NCBI GenBank assembly: GCA_023398155.1 | Contig: JAEWSV010000005.1 | Span: 1 to 7,652 of the forward strand | Direction of reading: 5' to 3' | Source: Spirochaetota bacterium | GTDB taxonomy: Bacteria; Spirochaetota; Spirochaetia; Treponematales; Breznakiellaceae | Length of the DNA stretch: 7,652 nucleotides | Shown here: in pieces, positions 1-5,981 of the stretch | Layout of the letters: every line of letters starts with the position of its first letter | Position numbering within the stretch: position 1 is the stretch's first letter | Made by a program: the position numbers and the translations under genes | Notes under the pieces: generated by a model | What the model was told of the DNA's origin: nothing | Seen by the model: only the letters and a program-made list of their open reading frames with translations | Databases searched by the model: none

Positions 1-395
1 ATGCCGACCTCGTGAAGGCGATCAACGCCAAGCTCGGCGAGAAGCCGCTCGAGAAGCTCGAAGCGATCCTCACCGAGAATGCCGCCTCCAACGATCTCGC
101 TGTCGAGAAGGCCGTCTCCGAGATCGCCGGCCCCCGCGTCACCAAGAACGCGAAGGGGCAGGACGTCGAGAGCGAGGCCCACACCTATGCCGCCGGCAAG
201 TGCAAGGGCCTCTCCGGGGAGTCGCTCAAGAACGCGGTCGCCGCGCTCAAGGACGACCCCATCATGAAGCGGCTCAACTCGCTCCGTGCCGACGGCGAGT
301 CGAGCGTCAACCGGGTCGAGCACGGCGGGGCCGTGGCGATCGAAAACATGGCGGACGACGGCATCCCCACCGTCCACGTCGTGAGGGAGGAGTAA
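1..395 (+). CDS. C-terminal part of a head morphogenesis protein (probable scaffold or protease-scaffold), 5' truncated
   Basis: The frame is open from the left edge (first full codon at base 3) to TAA at 393-395, giving about 131 residues. A GTG at base 12 is in frame, but open sequence precedes it, so a truncated longer gene is more likely than a start there. The visible part is rich in Ala, Lys and Glu and predicted mainly helical. It contains segments such as LEKLEAILTENAASND and ESLKNAVAALKDDPIMKRL, then a short tail ending HVVREE. No catalytic motif is visible. Helical, charged C-termini upstream of decoration and capsid genes are typical of phage scaffolds, or of the scaffold domain of Mu gpI-like proteases. 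That role is inferred from position and composition, not from recognised homology. Its stop lies 3 bases before the next ATG, and its last codons carry that gene's ribosome binding site, so the two are probably co-translated. Confidence 0.6.
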   Translation, partial: ADLVKAINAKLGEKPLEKLEAILTENAASNDLAVEKAVSEIAGPRVTKNAKGQDVESEAHTYAAGKCKGLSGESLKNAVAALKDDPIMKRLNSLRADGESSVNRVEHGGAVAIENMADDGIPTVHVVREE

Positions 396-398
396 ACC

Positions 399-1250
399 AT
401 GGGCGCTACCATAAACAGCAACCACAAAGAGCCGGCGACCGCGTTCCGGCTCGTCAATACGACCGGTGCCAACCTCGTCGCCAACGAGTTCACGGTCATG
501 CGGGGCCGGGCGCTGCGTGCGCTGGAGGCCATCGTGAGCACCGCCGAGGGTGCTTTCCAGGATCTCGCCGGGTGCGAGTTCGAGGTCAACGAATTCGACA
601 CCAACGAAGGTACCTTCGCCGCGGCCGACCTCGCGGTCTACTTCGATCCCACGGCGAAGAAGTTCTCCCACGTCGCGAGCGTCGGACACTTCAAGGTCGG
701 CTACTCCAAGGCAGCGAAGGATGCCGGCGGCGTTCTCGACGTCATCGGCTGCGCGCCGGTCGAAGTCGTGGACGGAGTCGCCGAACTCGCCTCCGCCCTG
801 GAGACCGCCGAGGGCGACATCGACGACCTTGAAGCCGTCAACACTCTTGCCGGCGGGACTCCGTTCATCCGAACCGCCACTCTCACCGCGCTCGCTGGCG
901 GCACTGCCGTTCACGTGCTCGCGGCGGCCGACGTAGGCGCCGGGTTCAAGGCGTTCGTGACCGGGTTCAAGGCTACGGTCTCCGGAGGAACCGCGTGGAG
1001 CGGAGGCACCGGGACCAAGGTCGCGCTCCAGGACACGAACGGAACCCCCGTCGTCGGGGCCGAGATCGCCGTGGCCGGTCTTGCCGGAAATGCCGTGATT
1101 GCCGAGGGCCACGCCAACGTGACGCTCAAGGCTGCCATGGCCTCAGGGTTCACAGCGGCCAAGGGCATCGACATCAAGGGCGACAACAACTTCGGGGCGG
1201 GATCCGACCTCGTCGTCACCATTACCGGCTTCATCGTGGCCGCGGCGTAA
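399..1250 (+). CDS. Probable capsid decoration (cement/spike) protein, two-domain
   Basis: This 283-residue protein starts at ATG 399, with a purine-rich GGGAGGAG ribosome binding site overlapping the end of the previous gene. It appears to have three parts. Residues 1-123 are beta-rich, with the pattern AFRLVNTTGANLVANEF, and resemble the small DUF2190-type capsid cement proteins of many phages. Residues 124-150 (DGVAELASALETAEGDIDDLE) form a short acidic helix that could be a coiled-coil trimerisation stalk. Residues 153-283 are a Gly/Ala/Thr/Val-rich beta domain ending GSDLVVTITGFIVAAA. There is no signal peptide or membrane segment, and only two cysteines. Its position directly before the major capsid gene fits a protein that binds the outside of the shell in high copy. 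The decoration role is inferred from the N-terminal pattern and gene order. A head fibre or other accessory capsid protein is the main alternative. Confidence 0.65.
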   Translation: MGATINSNHKEPATAFRLVNTTGANLVANEFTVMRGRALRALEAIVSTAEGAFQDLAGCEFEVNEFDTNEGTFAAADLAVYFDPTAKKFSHVASVGHFKVGYSKAAKDAGGVLDVIGCAPVEVVDGVAELASALETAEGDIDDLEAVNTLAGGTPFIRTATLTALAGGTAVHVLAAADVGAGFKAFVTGFKATVSGGTAWSGGTGTKVALQDTNGTPVVGAEIAVAGLAGNAVIAEGHANVTLKAAMASGFTAAKGIDIKGDNNFGAGSDLVVTITGFIVAAA

Positions 1251-1263
1251 GGAGGAACGAGAC

Positions 1264-2508
1264 ATGCTGAAGGTATTGAACACCGCCGCCCTCGTTGAGG
1301 AGCGGAAGGCGAAAGCGGAAAAGATCACCGAAGTCGTGGCCTACTGCGGGTCCGCGAAGGCGAACTTGGAGGACACGAGCGGGCGCTTCGCGCGCCGATT
1401 CATGGACTTCGGCCCGGCGTCCAATCCGACGGCCGCCATCGGGAACTCCGAGAACATGGCGGAGATGCAGTCGCTCCGGCACCGCATCGTCAACGCCTAC
1501 AAGTCCCCCGATGCCGTCGAGGCAGTCCTGCGCAACGCGGCCTCTGATCCGGGTGTTGCGGCCATCGAAGCGTTCTTCGGGCGCTTCTTCCTGGACGTGA
1601 CCCGCCGCGCCATGGAGGCGCCGGACCTCACGTCGTACATCGCCCTTGAGCGCACCGACCCCAACTTCCCGAAACTCCTGTACAAGCGGGATCTCCAGAA
1701 GTTCCGCGGCGTCATGGGCGACATCTCCGGCGAGAACGACAAGCCGAACATGATCGAGCAGAACACCGGCAACGTCGCCACGATCGCGCTCCGGCTCAAG
1801 GGGCTCGGCTGGAAGGACTCCGTCGGCAACATGCTCTTCAACCAGTTCTTCACCATGGAGCAGGTCATCCAGGCCGCGGTTGACGCCTACACCGACTTCC
1901 GCAATTCCGCGGTAATCGGCGCTATCGTTGGCGCGAACTTCGTCGCCTCGCAGAAACAGGCGGCTGTTTCCACCTCCGGACTCACCTACGACGAGAAGAT
2001 GTACGAGACCATCCTGGCCACGTACAAGAAGCTCGTCGGCCTCAAGGACCCGCAGACCGGCCGGAAGATTTCCGTCGCCGCGGGCGTGCGGTGGCTCGGG
2101 AACAGCGCCGATACCTGGGGCGTCGAGAACGTCATCCGCGGCCAGCTCAACGGCAACGGCTCCAGCGCCCGCGCTGCGAACCGCCCCTCGCTTCCCGTGG
2201 CCATGATGCTGGAGTACGACCAGGGCATCAACGACGGGTTCACGATCGGTAAGAAGGTCCAATCCTTCCCCGGCGTTACCGCGGGCGTCGGGTACCTGTT
2301 CGTCCCCGGAGTCGCGATCGTGGCCACCAAGCGCGGGCTCACTGCCGAGGCCGGCCAAGGTTCCGTGCTCGACTTCGCCACCGAGGAGAGGTCCTGGTAC
2401 TGCGCCCAGGGCGAGGACCTCGGAGACCTCCTGGGATCGTCCGCGGCTACCCCGGTGGGCGGCGCGGCCGGGTACGGCGCCATCATCGAGGTGACGCTCC
2501 CGACCTGA
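1264..2508 (+). CDS. Major capsid protein (Mu gpT-like / HK97-fold)
   Basis: The product is 414 residues, a normal length for an HK97-fold coat protein. It starts at ATG 1264 behind a near-perfect AAGGAGG site (1249-1255) that overlaps the stop of the decoration gene. The N-terminal 110 residues are mostly helical and charged. Residues about 120-210 contain ALERTDPNFPKLLYKRDLQKF and LGWKDSVGNMLFNQFFTMEQ, then a long helix with DAYTDFRNSAVIGAIVGANF. The C-terminal third contains VPVAMMLEYDQGINDGF-like and FVPGVAIVATKRGLTAEAG segments, as expected for the beta-rich capsid core. The combination resembles the Mu-like major head subunit family, though I cannot align it here. It should be the most abundant virion protein. 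It is followed by a non-coding hairpin region and then the connector genes, the usual place for a coat gene. The structural role is well supported, the exact family less so. Confidence 0.82.
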   Translation: MLKVLNTAALVEERKAKAEKITEVVAYCGSAKANLEDTSGRFARRFMDFGPASNPTAAIGNSENMAEMQSLRHRIVNAYKSPDAVEAVLRNAASDPGVAAIEAFFGRFFLDVTRRAMEAPDLTSYIALERTDPNFPKLLYKRDLQKFRGVMGDISGENDKPNMIEQNTGNVATIALRLKGLGWKDSVGNMLFNQFFTMEQVIQAAVDAYTDFRNSAVIGAIVGANFVASQKQAAVSTSGLTYDEKMYETILATYKKLVGLKDPQTGRKISVAAGVRWLGNSADTWGVENVIRGQLNGNGSSARAANRPSLPVAMMLEYDQGINDGFTIGKKVQSFPGVTAGVGYLFVPGVAIVATKRGLTAEAGQGSVLDFATEERSWYCAQGEDLGDLLGSSAATPVGGAAGYGAIIEVTLPT

Positions 2509-2528
2509 TCCTGACCGCCTGAACCTTC

Positions 2529-2554
2529 GGCGTCCCCTCTTCGGAGGGGGCGCC
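2529..2554 (+). terminator. GC-rich 11-bp hairpin with UUCG tetraloop (terminator-like or mRNA-stabilising)
   Basis: Bases 2529-2539 pair with 2544-2554 (GGCGTCCCCTC with GAGGGGGCGCC). The stem is 11 bp with a single G-U pair (2533/2550) and is closed by a C(UUCG)G tetraloop, the most stable RNA tetraloop class. It lies 20 bases after the capsid stop codon. No T-tract follows, so it is not a standard intrinsic terminator. It could partly stop transcription, protect the 3' end of capsid mRNA, or be processed. The fold is read directly from the sequence; the function is inferred. Confidence 0.5.
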
Positions 2555-2589
2555 CTTGGGCCCGCTTCGATGAGGCGGCCCCAAGGGCG
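2551..2589 (+). promoter_or_regulatory. Second hairpin abutting the ribosome binding site of the adaptor gene
   Basis: Bases 2551-2560 (CGCCCTTGGG) pair perfectly with 2580-2589 (CCCAAGGGCG). After one C-C mismatch (2561/2579), an inner 4-bp stem (2562-2565 with 2575-2578) closes a 9-base loop. The outer arm ends at the first G of the GGGAGG ribosome binding site (2589-2594) of the gene starting at 2602. Bases 2551-2554 are also the last four of the first hairpin, so the two full stems cannot both form completely. Such an arrangement could modulate translation or read-through into the connector genes. This is inference from the fold alone. Confidence 0.42.
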
Positions 2590-2601
2590 GGAGGCCCGAA
2601 C

Positions 2602-3087
2602 ATGGCGACTTGGGACGACCTCAAGGAACTGAGACTCAAGGCGTGCGACCCCGACGGGTTCATCGACCTGGATACCGTGGCGAACACGGCCGCGCTTCCG
2701 GCGACGCCCAAGGGCCAGACCGCCTATCGCAAGGAAGATTCCGGCGAGTATGTCGCCTATGACACCGAGCTCGCGGCCTGGGAGCCGGTCAAGCTTGAGA
2801 TGTCCGACGCCCGCGCGATGGCGCTCATCGACGTCAAGGGCTCGGTCGCGGCCGCGGCCCCGTTCGTGGTCCGGCAGATCATGGCCTCGCTCGGGGCTCA
2901 GATGCGGATCGCGCGGATCCAGGGCGGCGCGGGCTCGACGGACTTCGTCAACCTCACGACGCTCCTCAACTACTACAAGGCCATCGTCGAGAACATGGAG
3001 GCGGCAGCGGCTGCCGACGAGGGCAAGAGCGGCGGCGGGTACTTCCGGACGCGGCGGCCGTGCATCGGCGGGGGGATGATCGGGTGA
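2602..3087 (+). CDS. Probable head-tail connector (adaptor) protein
   Basis: This 161-residue protein starts at ATG 2602 with GGGAGG 7 bases upstream. Residues 1-62 include GFIDLDTVANTAALPATPKG and EYVAYDTELAAWEPV. This looks like a small beta module with Tyr, Asp and Trp positions common in short phage structural proteins. Residues 66-140 are a run of alpha helices (SDARAMALIDVKGSVAAAA, NLTTLLNYYKAIVENMEAAA), the pattern of gp6/gp15-type adaptors that form a 12-mer ring beneath the portal. The C-terminus is Gly/Arg-rich (residues 142-161), as flexible adaptor tails that reach neighbouring subunits often are. It is the first gene after the capsid and overlaps the next gene by 4 bp (GTGA), matching the usual adaptor-then-closure order. 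The assignment rests on order, size and helical pattern. The N-terminal beta part is not standard for an adaptor, so confidence is moderate. Confidence 0.5.
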   Translation: MATWDDLKELRLKACDPDGFIDLDTVANTAALPATPKGQTAYRKEDSGEYVAYDTELAAWEPVKLEMSDARAMALIDVKGSVAAAAPFVVRQIMASLGAQMRIARIQGGAGSTDFVNLTTLLNYYKAIVENMEAAAAADEGKSGGGYFRTRRPCIGGGMIG

Positions 3088-3740
3088 GCGCGCTCAATCA
3101 GCTCCGCTTCGCCGTGGCGGCTCAGATCGCCGAGGATCCGTCCGTCGTCGTCCCCATGCGGCGAGCGCTCGTGCTCGACGCCTACGGAGCGTGGCAGCCA
3201 ACTGGCCCATTCCAGGCTCAGCCCGCGGCCCGCATCCGCCTCCAGGACGAATCATCCTCAGTTCCGAAAAACGCGGAGACTCCGGTAGGTCTCGATACCG
3301 CGCTCTCCAAGTTCGCGCTCACCGACTACCGTCAGCCGCTCGTCGATGGCGATGTATTGTCGGCCAAGGGCGCGCGCTGGGTCGTGGGGCCGGTGACGCC
3401 GAGCTGGTACGACGGCCGGATCGTGAAGACCGAGGCCCCGCTGCAGTGCGTGACGCCGGTCCCGGTGACGGTCCCGTCCGAGATCTCCGCTGAGTCCGTC
3501 GATCACCAAGCGATCGCGCTCACGTGGTCGGACATCGGGTTCGCGAACACGTACCTCGTCGAGCGCGAGGTCGACGGAGAGTTCGACGAGATAGCCACCG
3601 TCGCCGCTGGTACGTTTGCCTACGAGGACTCGGGTCTCGATTCAGCGACCGAGTACACCTACCGCGTCCGCGCCTTCGACGGGTTCGCATATTCCGAGTA
3701 CGCCGGGCCGGTGTCGGCCACCACGGAGGTAGCTCCGTGA
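3084..3740 (+). CDS. Head-closure-like protein with a C-terminal fibronectin type III domain
   Basis: I take GTG 3084 as the start, giving 218 residues and a 4-bp GTGA overlap with the adaptor. An ATG at 3060 would add eight residues (MHRRGDDR) and lie deep inside the upstream gene. A G-run at 3070-3075 can serve as its ribosome binding site. Residues 1-125 look like a small beta-barrel stopper protein: DALSKFALT-type strands, then LVDGDVLSAKGARWVVGPVTP, the turn-and-strand pattern of gp16/Hc1-type closure proteins. Residues about 129-215 form a clear FN3 domain. It has a Pro-rich entry, ISAESVDHQAIALTWSDI with the core Trp (148), YLVEREVDGEFDEIATV, and LDSATEYTYRVRAFDG with the tyrosine-corner Tyr. 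The FN3 call is strong; the closure call is inferred from fold pattern and position. FN3 domains on virions often project outward and may bind cell-surface glycans, which is family knowledge rather than something shown here. Confidence 0.68.
   Translation: MSALNQLRFAVAAQIAEDPSVVVPMRRALVLDAYGAWQPTGPFQAQPAARIRLQDESSSVPKNAETPVGLDTALSKFALTDYRQPLVDGDVLSAKGARWVVGPVTPSWYDGRIVKTEAPLQCVTPVPVTVPSEISAESVDHQAIALTWSDIGFANTYLVEREVDGEFDEIATVAAGTFAYEDSGLDSATEYTYRVRAFDGFAYSEYAGPVSATTEVAP
3725..3730 (+). promoter_or_regulatory. Ribosome binding site fixing the GTG 3737 start
   Basis: GGAGGT at 3725-3730 lies 6 bases before GTG 3737 and inside the last codons of the FN3-containing gene. It supports GTG 3737 as the start of the membrane protein gene over earlier in-frame starts (for example at 3524), which would encode an Arg-rich sequence that is only the shadow of the FN3 domain. 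Confidence 0.7.
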
Positions 3741-4075
3741 AAGAGTTCTTCCATGGGCTCTCCGAGAATCCAATAGCGGTCGCTCTCCTCACGGCCCTCG
3801 CTATGTGGGTCGCGGGCTGGGTCCGCGTGTTCCTCGCGCGCCGGGTTCGGGTGCAGAGCCCGGATGCGGAGCTCGTCCGCAAGCTCGTCCCGGCGGTCAA
3901 TTGCCTCATCGAGACGAAAGGCCCCGAGCTCGAGATGCTCATCGCCCTTGGGGAAGCTATGCAGGGGAAGAACAACGGGAACGTGACCGACGCTCTGAAA
4001 AGGATGCGCCCCGCTCAGGAGCGGTTCGAGAAGTTCCGTACTGAGGCCACGAAGATCGAGGTCTCCTGTGAGTAA
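3737..4075 (+). CDS. Small single-pass membrane protein of unknown function
   Basis: The product is 112 residues from GTG 3737, overlapping the previous stop as GTGA. One hydrophobic segment spans about residues 12-34 (PIAVALLTALAMWVAGWVRV plus VFLA) and is followed at once by a basic cluster (ARRVRVQ). By the positive-inside rule this predicts a cytoplasmic C-terminus and an outward N-terminus. The soluble remainder is helical and charged (DAELVRKLVPAV, GPELEMLIALGEAM, DALKRMRPAQERFEKF), possibly coiled-coil. No signal-peptidase or lipobox motif is obvious. A membrane protein is unexpected between head-closure and neck genes. It could be a holin-like or superinfection-exclusion protein, or a membrane-associated accessory. 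The sequence does not decide between these, and I do not recognise a family. Both gene edges overlap neighbours, so it is embedded in the morphogenesis operon and not an obvious late insertion. Confidence 0.72.
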   Translation: MKEFFHGLSENPIAVALLTALAMWVAGWVRVFLARRVRVQSPDAELVRKLVPAVNCLIETKGPELEMLIALGEAMQGKNNGNVTDALKRMRPAQERFEKFRTEATKIEVSCE

Positions 4076-4280
4076 GCTCCCGCCTTCCTCCGCTGACGCC
4101 GTCCCCGGGAAGCCGGCCGCCGAACCCGAAGAGGCTTATATCGTTAACCCGATCGCCGGGAGCGAGAGGCTCACTCCGGTGGAGGCACTCGACGCCATCT
4201 CGATCCTGTCGGCGACGCTCCTGGCCGACGAGCGGTATCGAGCGGCTCTGGAATCGAGGAGGCCCTACGGTGGCGAGTGA
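4068..4280 (+). CDS. Small protein of unknown function in the connector cluster
   Basis: This 70-residue protein starts at GTG 4068, overlapping the previous gene by 8 bp, and ends 11 bp inside the next. Residues 1-22 are Pro/Ala/Ser/Glu-rich and probably disordered. Residues 34-64 (RLTPVEALDAISILSATLLA onward) look like one or two amphipathic helices. The tail is RRPYGGE. I do not recognise a family. The overlaps on both sides, codon use like its neighbours and a composition unlike a shadow frame argue that it is a real gene. It may be a short accessory of the neck or tail terminator, but nothing in the sequence shows this. Confidence 0.62.
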   Translation: MSKLPPSSADAVPGKPAAEPEEAYIVNPIAGSERLTPVEALDAISILSATLLADERYRAALESRRPYGGE

Positions 4281-4665
4281 AGTCTCTCGCAACCTTGACG
4301 CCATCTACGCGCGGAAACGGGCCGCGGCATTCGCCCTCTGCCTCCAGTATGCCGGCCTCATCATCGCCAAATTCCGCGAGCGGCAGATGACGGGCCCCGG
4401 CGGCGGGAGCTGGGTGGACCGGTACAAGGATAAGGGGCAGGGGAGCTACTGGCACAACCAGACCGAGACCGCGGCGCGGACCGTTTTCGCGGACGCGTTC
4501 TCCGACGGGGACGAGATCGGGTTCTTTATAGCACACCTGATCGAGTACGGCGTCTATCTGGAGCTCGCGAACGACCGCCGCCACGAGGCGCTGCGGCCGC
4601 TCATCGAAGAATTCTTCCCCGCGTTCAAGCGCGACCTGCAGGCGCTGTACGCGGACGCCGCATGA
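4270..4665 (+). CDS. Neck / tail-completion protein (HK97 gp10-like)
   Basis: The 131-residue product starts at GTG 4270, with GAGGAGG (4256-4262) 7 bases upstream and an 11-bp overlap with the previous gene. The N-terminal 40 residues form a long helix. The middle holds GSYWHNQTETAARTVFA, and the second half holds IEYGVYLELANDRRHEALRP. The W-x-N-x-T motif and the tyrosine/glycine 'YGxYLELA...RHEALRP' signature match a well-known subgroup of the HK97 gp10-like family. Proteins of this family sit between head-closure and tail-terminator genes and help join the head to the tail. Length and position fit, as does the following terminator-like gene. The family call is one of the firmer ones in this window; its precise contact partners are inferred. 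Confidence 0.75.
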   Translation: MASEVSRNLDAIYARKRAAAFALCLQYAGLIIAKFRERQMTGPGGGSWVDRYKDKGQGSYWHNQTETAARTVFADAFSDGDEIGFFIAHLIEYGVYLELANDRRHEALRPLIEEFFPAFKRDLQALYADAA

Positions 4666-4678
4666 GGAGGCAGAGCAG

Positions 4679-5029
4679 ATGGTTCCGAAGGTCGTGGCCA
4701 AGCTCAAGACGGGGTCCGTCAAATCCGTGGTCCCGTTCGGGAAGCTGGATATGCCGTCGCCGCCATACGACGTCGTAAAGACCGAGATCGTCCCCGGCGT
4801 CGGACGCAGGTTCCGCGTGATCGCTCATCGGGCGCCGACGGAGCGCGAGCAGCTCGAGGACCATATCCGCGAGGTGGTCAGGCTCCTCGAAAAATTCCAG
4901 GCCAAATCGCGTCATGGGGCGGTCAACCGCCTCGGCCGCGTTGAAAGCATAGTGGACGTCTCCGTCACGAGCGATGACGGGACCATCTCGATGGAGGCGG
5001 CATTCATAATGCCGACCCGCACGTTCTAG
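4679..5029 (+). CDS. Probable tail terminator / tail completion protein
   Basis: This 116-residue protein starts at ATG 4679, behind a GAGGAGG site (4664-4670) that begins at the previous stop. It has an N-terminal strand region (residues 22-52: LDMPSPPYDVVKTEIVPG, then FRVIAHRAP). A central helix follows at residues 54-78 (TEREQLEDHIREVVRLLEKF). The C-terminal beta hairpin is RVESIVDVSVTSDDGTISME, with an aromatic/Pro-rich end. This strand-helix-strand order is that of the small alpha/beta terminator proteins (lambda gpU and SPP1 gp17 types) that cap the finished tail tube. The gene lies between the neck gene and the tube gene, exactly where a terminator is expected. No sequence signature is specific enough to prove it, so the call depends mainly on order, size and fold pattern. 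Confidence 0.6.
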   Translation: MVPKVVAKLKTGSVKSVVPFGKLDMPSPPYDVVKTEIVPGVGRRFRVIAHRAPTEREQLEDHIREVVRLLEKFQAKSRHGAVNRLGRVESIVDVSVTSDDGTISMEAAFIMPTRTF

Positions 5030-5038
5030 GAGGTTTCT

Positions 5039-5980
5039 ATGTCCATGAGAGACTCGGGAGCGCGGTACAATTTCGGGCTTAGCCGCCTTCGTATCCGCGC
5101 GCGCAACGACGACCAGACCTTGGTCACGCTCGCGAACATGATCGGCGGCGAGGGCCCGTTCGACTTCTCTGCCGAGGCCGCCCCGGCAGCTGTCCCGTTC
5201 TTCTACAAGAAGGACGCGGGAGCCGTCGTCGATGGCGCGATCGACATCACGGCCGCGGTGGACGATGCCGCGGTGACCGTGGACGAGTGGGTCACGGCCA
5301 TGGTCGCGGGGATCGCCGCTGAAACCGGGATCTCCGGTCTCGTCGCTTCCAAGGCCACCACCACCGGCCGCGCGAAGCTCGTGCAGACCGGTGGCTCCTA
5401 CGTTCAGATCTGGGGCCCCGCGGTCGAGCTCGCCATGTTCGGCCAGGGGAAGGGCCTCAAGGCCGTATGCTCCGACACCGCCCAGACCATCAGCTTCTCC
5501 CCGACGGTGAAGGAGGACACGACCAACACCGTCACCGACGCCAACATGAAGGACACCGAGGTCATCGTCGAGGGCTACAAGAAGGGATGGACCGGGACCT
5601 TGGTCGACACCGTCGAGGATTTCGAGATGATGGAGCTCGTCGAGTCCGGGAGCATCGACTCCTCCGGCGCCTATCACGAGCCTAACAGCGCGACGAAGAA
5701 GGTCACGTTCGAGCTCGAGACCTGGAACCCCGTGTATCAGCGCGGGACCAACCTCGAAGACGAGATGGTCGGCTGGGAGCACATCCACGCGCTCTCGGTC
5801 AAGGGTTCCGTCGGTGAGGACGCACTCGCCGGCAGCTCGCGGGTCAAAAACTACGCGCTCGTGGGTGTGAACTACAAGGCCCTCGACGGCAGCATCGACG
5901 GCGCCCGCATCATCAAGCACCTCGCGCTTACCGCGTGGTCGCCCGAGCTCTTCGACTCCTACGTGGCAGTGGAGCCGTAA
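5039..5980 (+). CDS. Probable major tail (tube) protein with extra N-terminal domain
   Basis: The product has 313 residues. ATG 5039 is preceded by AGGAGG (5028-5033) at the right spacing; ATG 5045 (two codons later) is possible. The C-terminal part (about 155-313) is beta-rich. Its segments DTEVIVEGYKKGWTGTLVDT, KKVTFELETWNPVYQRGTN and NYALVGVNYKALDG suggest tube-type sandwiches. The N-terminal part (about 40-150) differs: GAIDITAAVDDAAVTVDEWV, an amphipathic helix, then GISGLVASKATTTGRAKLV. This resembles the repeated 'IN'-like beta modules found in some sheath and flagellar proteins. A tube subunit with an added surface domain is the simplest reading. Placement between terminator and chaperone strongly favours the major tail protein. 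A contractile sheath is less likely, because no second tube gene follows and the protein is short for a sheath. Confidence 0.66.
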   Translation: MSMRDSGARYNFGLSRLRIRARNDDQTLVTLANMIGGEGPFDFSAEAAPAAVPFFYKKDAGAVVDGAIDITAAVDDAAVTVDEWVTAMVAGIAAETGISGLVASKATTTGRAKLVQTGGSYVQIWGPAVELAMFGQGKGLKAVCSDTAQTISFSPTVKEDTTNTVTDANMKDTEVIVEGYKKGWTGTLVDTVEDFEMMELVESGSIDSSGAYHEPNSATKKVTFELETWNPVYQRGTNLEDEMVGWEHIHALSVKGSVGEDALAGSSRVKNYALVGVNYKALDGSIDGARIIKHLALTAWSPELFDSYVAVEP

Positions 5981-5981
5981 C

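Noticed and set aside
1231..2358. A 375-codon open frame on the minus strand opposite the capsid gene.
   Set aside because: It mirrors the codon positions of the capsid gene, has a biased composition and lacks a credible start region.
2529..2554. A standard intrinsic terminator.
   Set aside because: The stem is strong but no T-tract follows, and all downstream genes are on the same strand and probably need read-through. It is kept only as terminator-like.
3524..3736. Upstream extension of the membrane protein gene to an in-frame start at 3524.
   Set aside because: The added residues are Arg-rich and lie over the FN3 domain in another frame. GTG 3737 has a good ribosome binding site.
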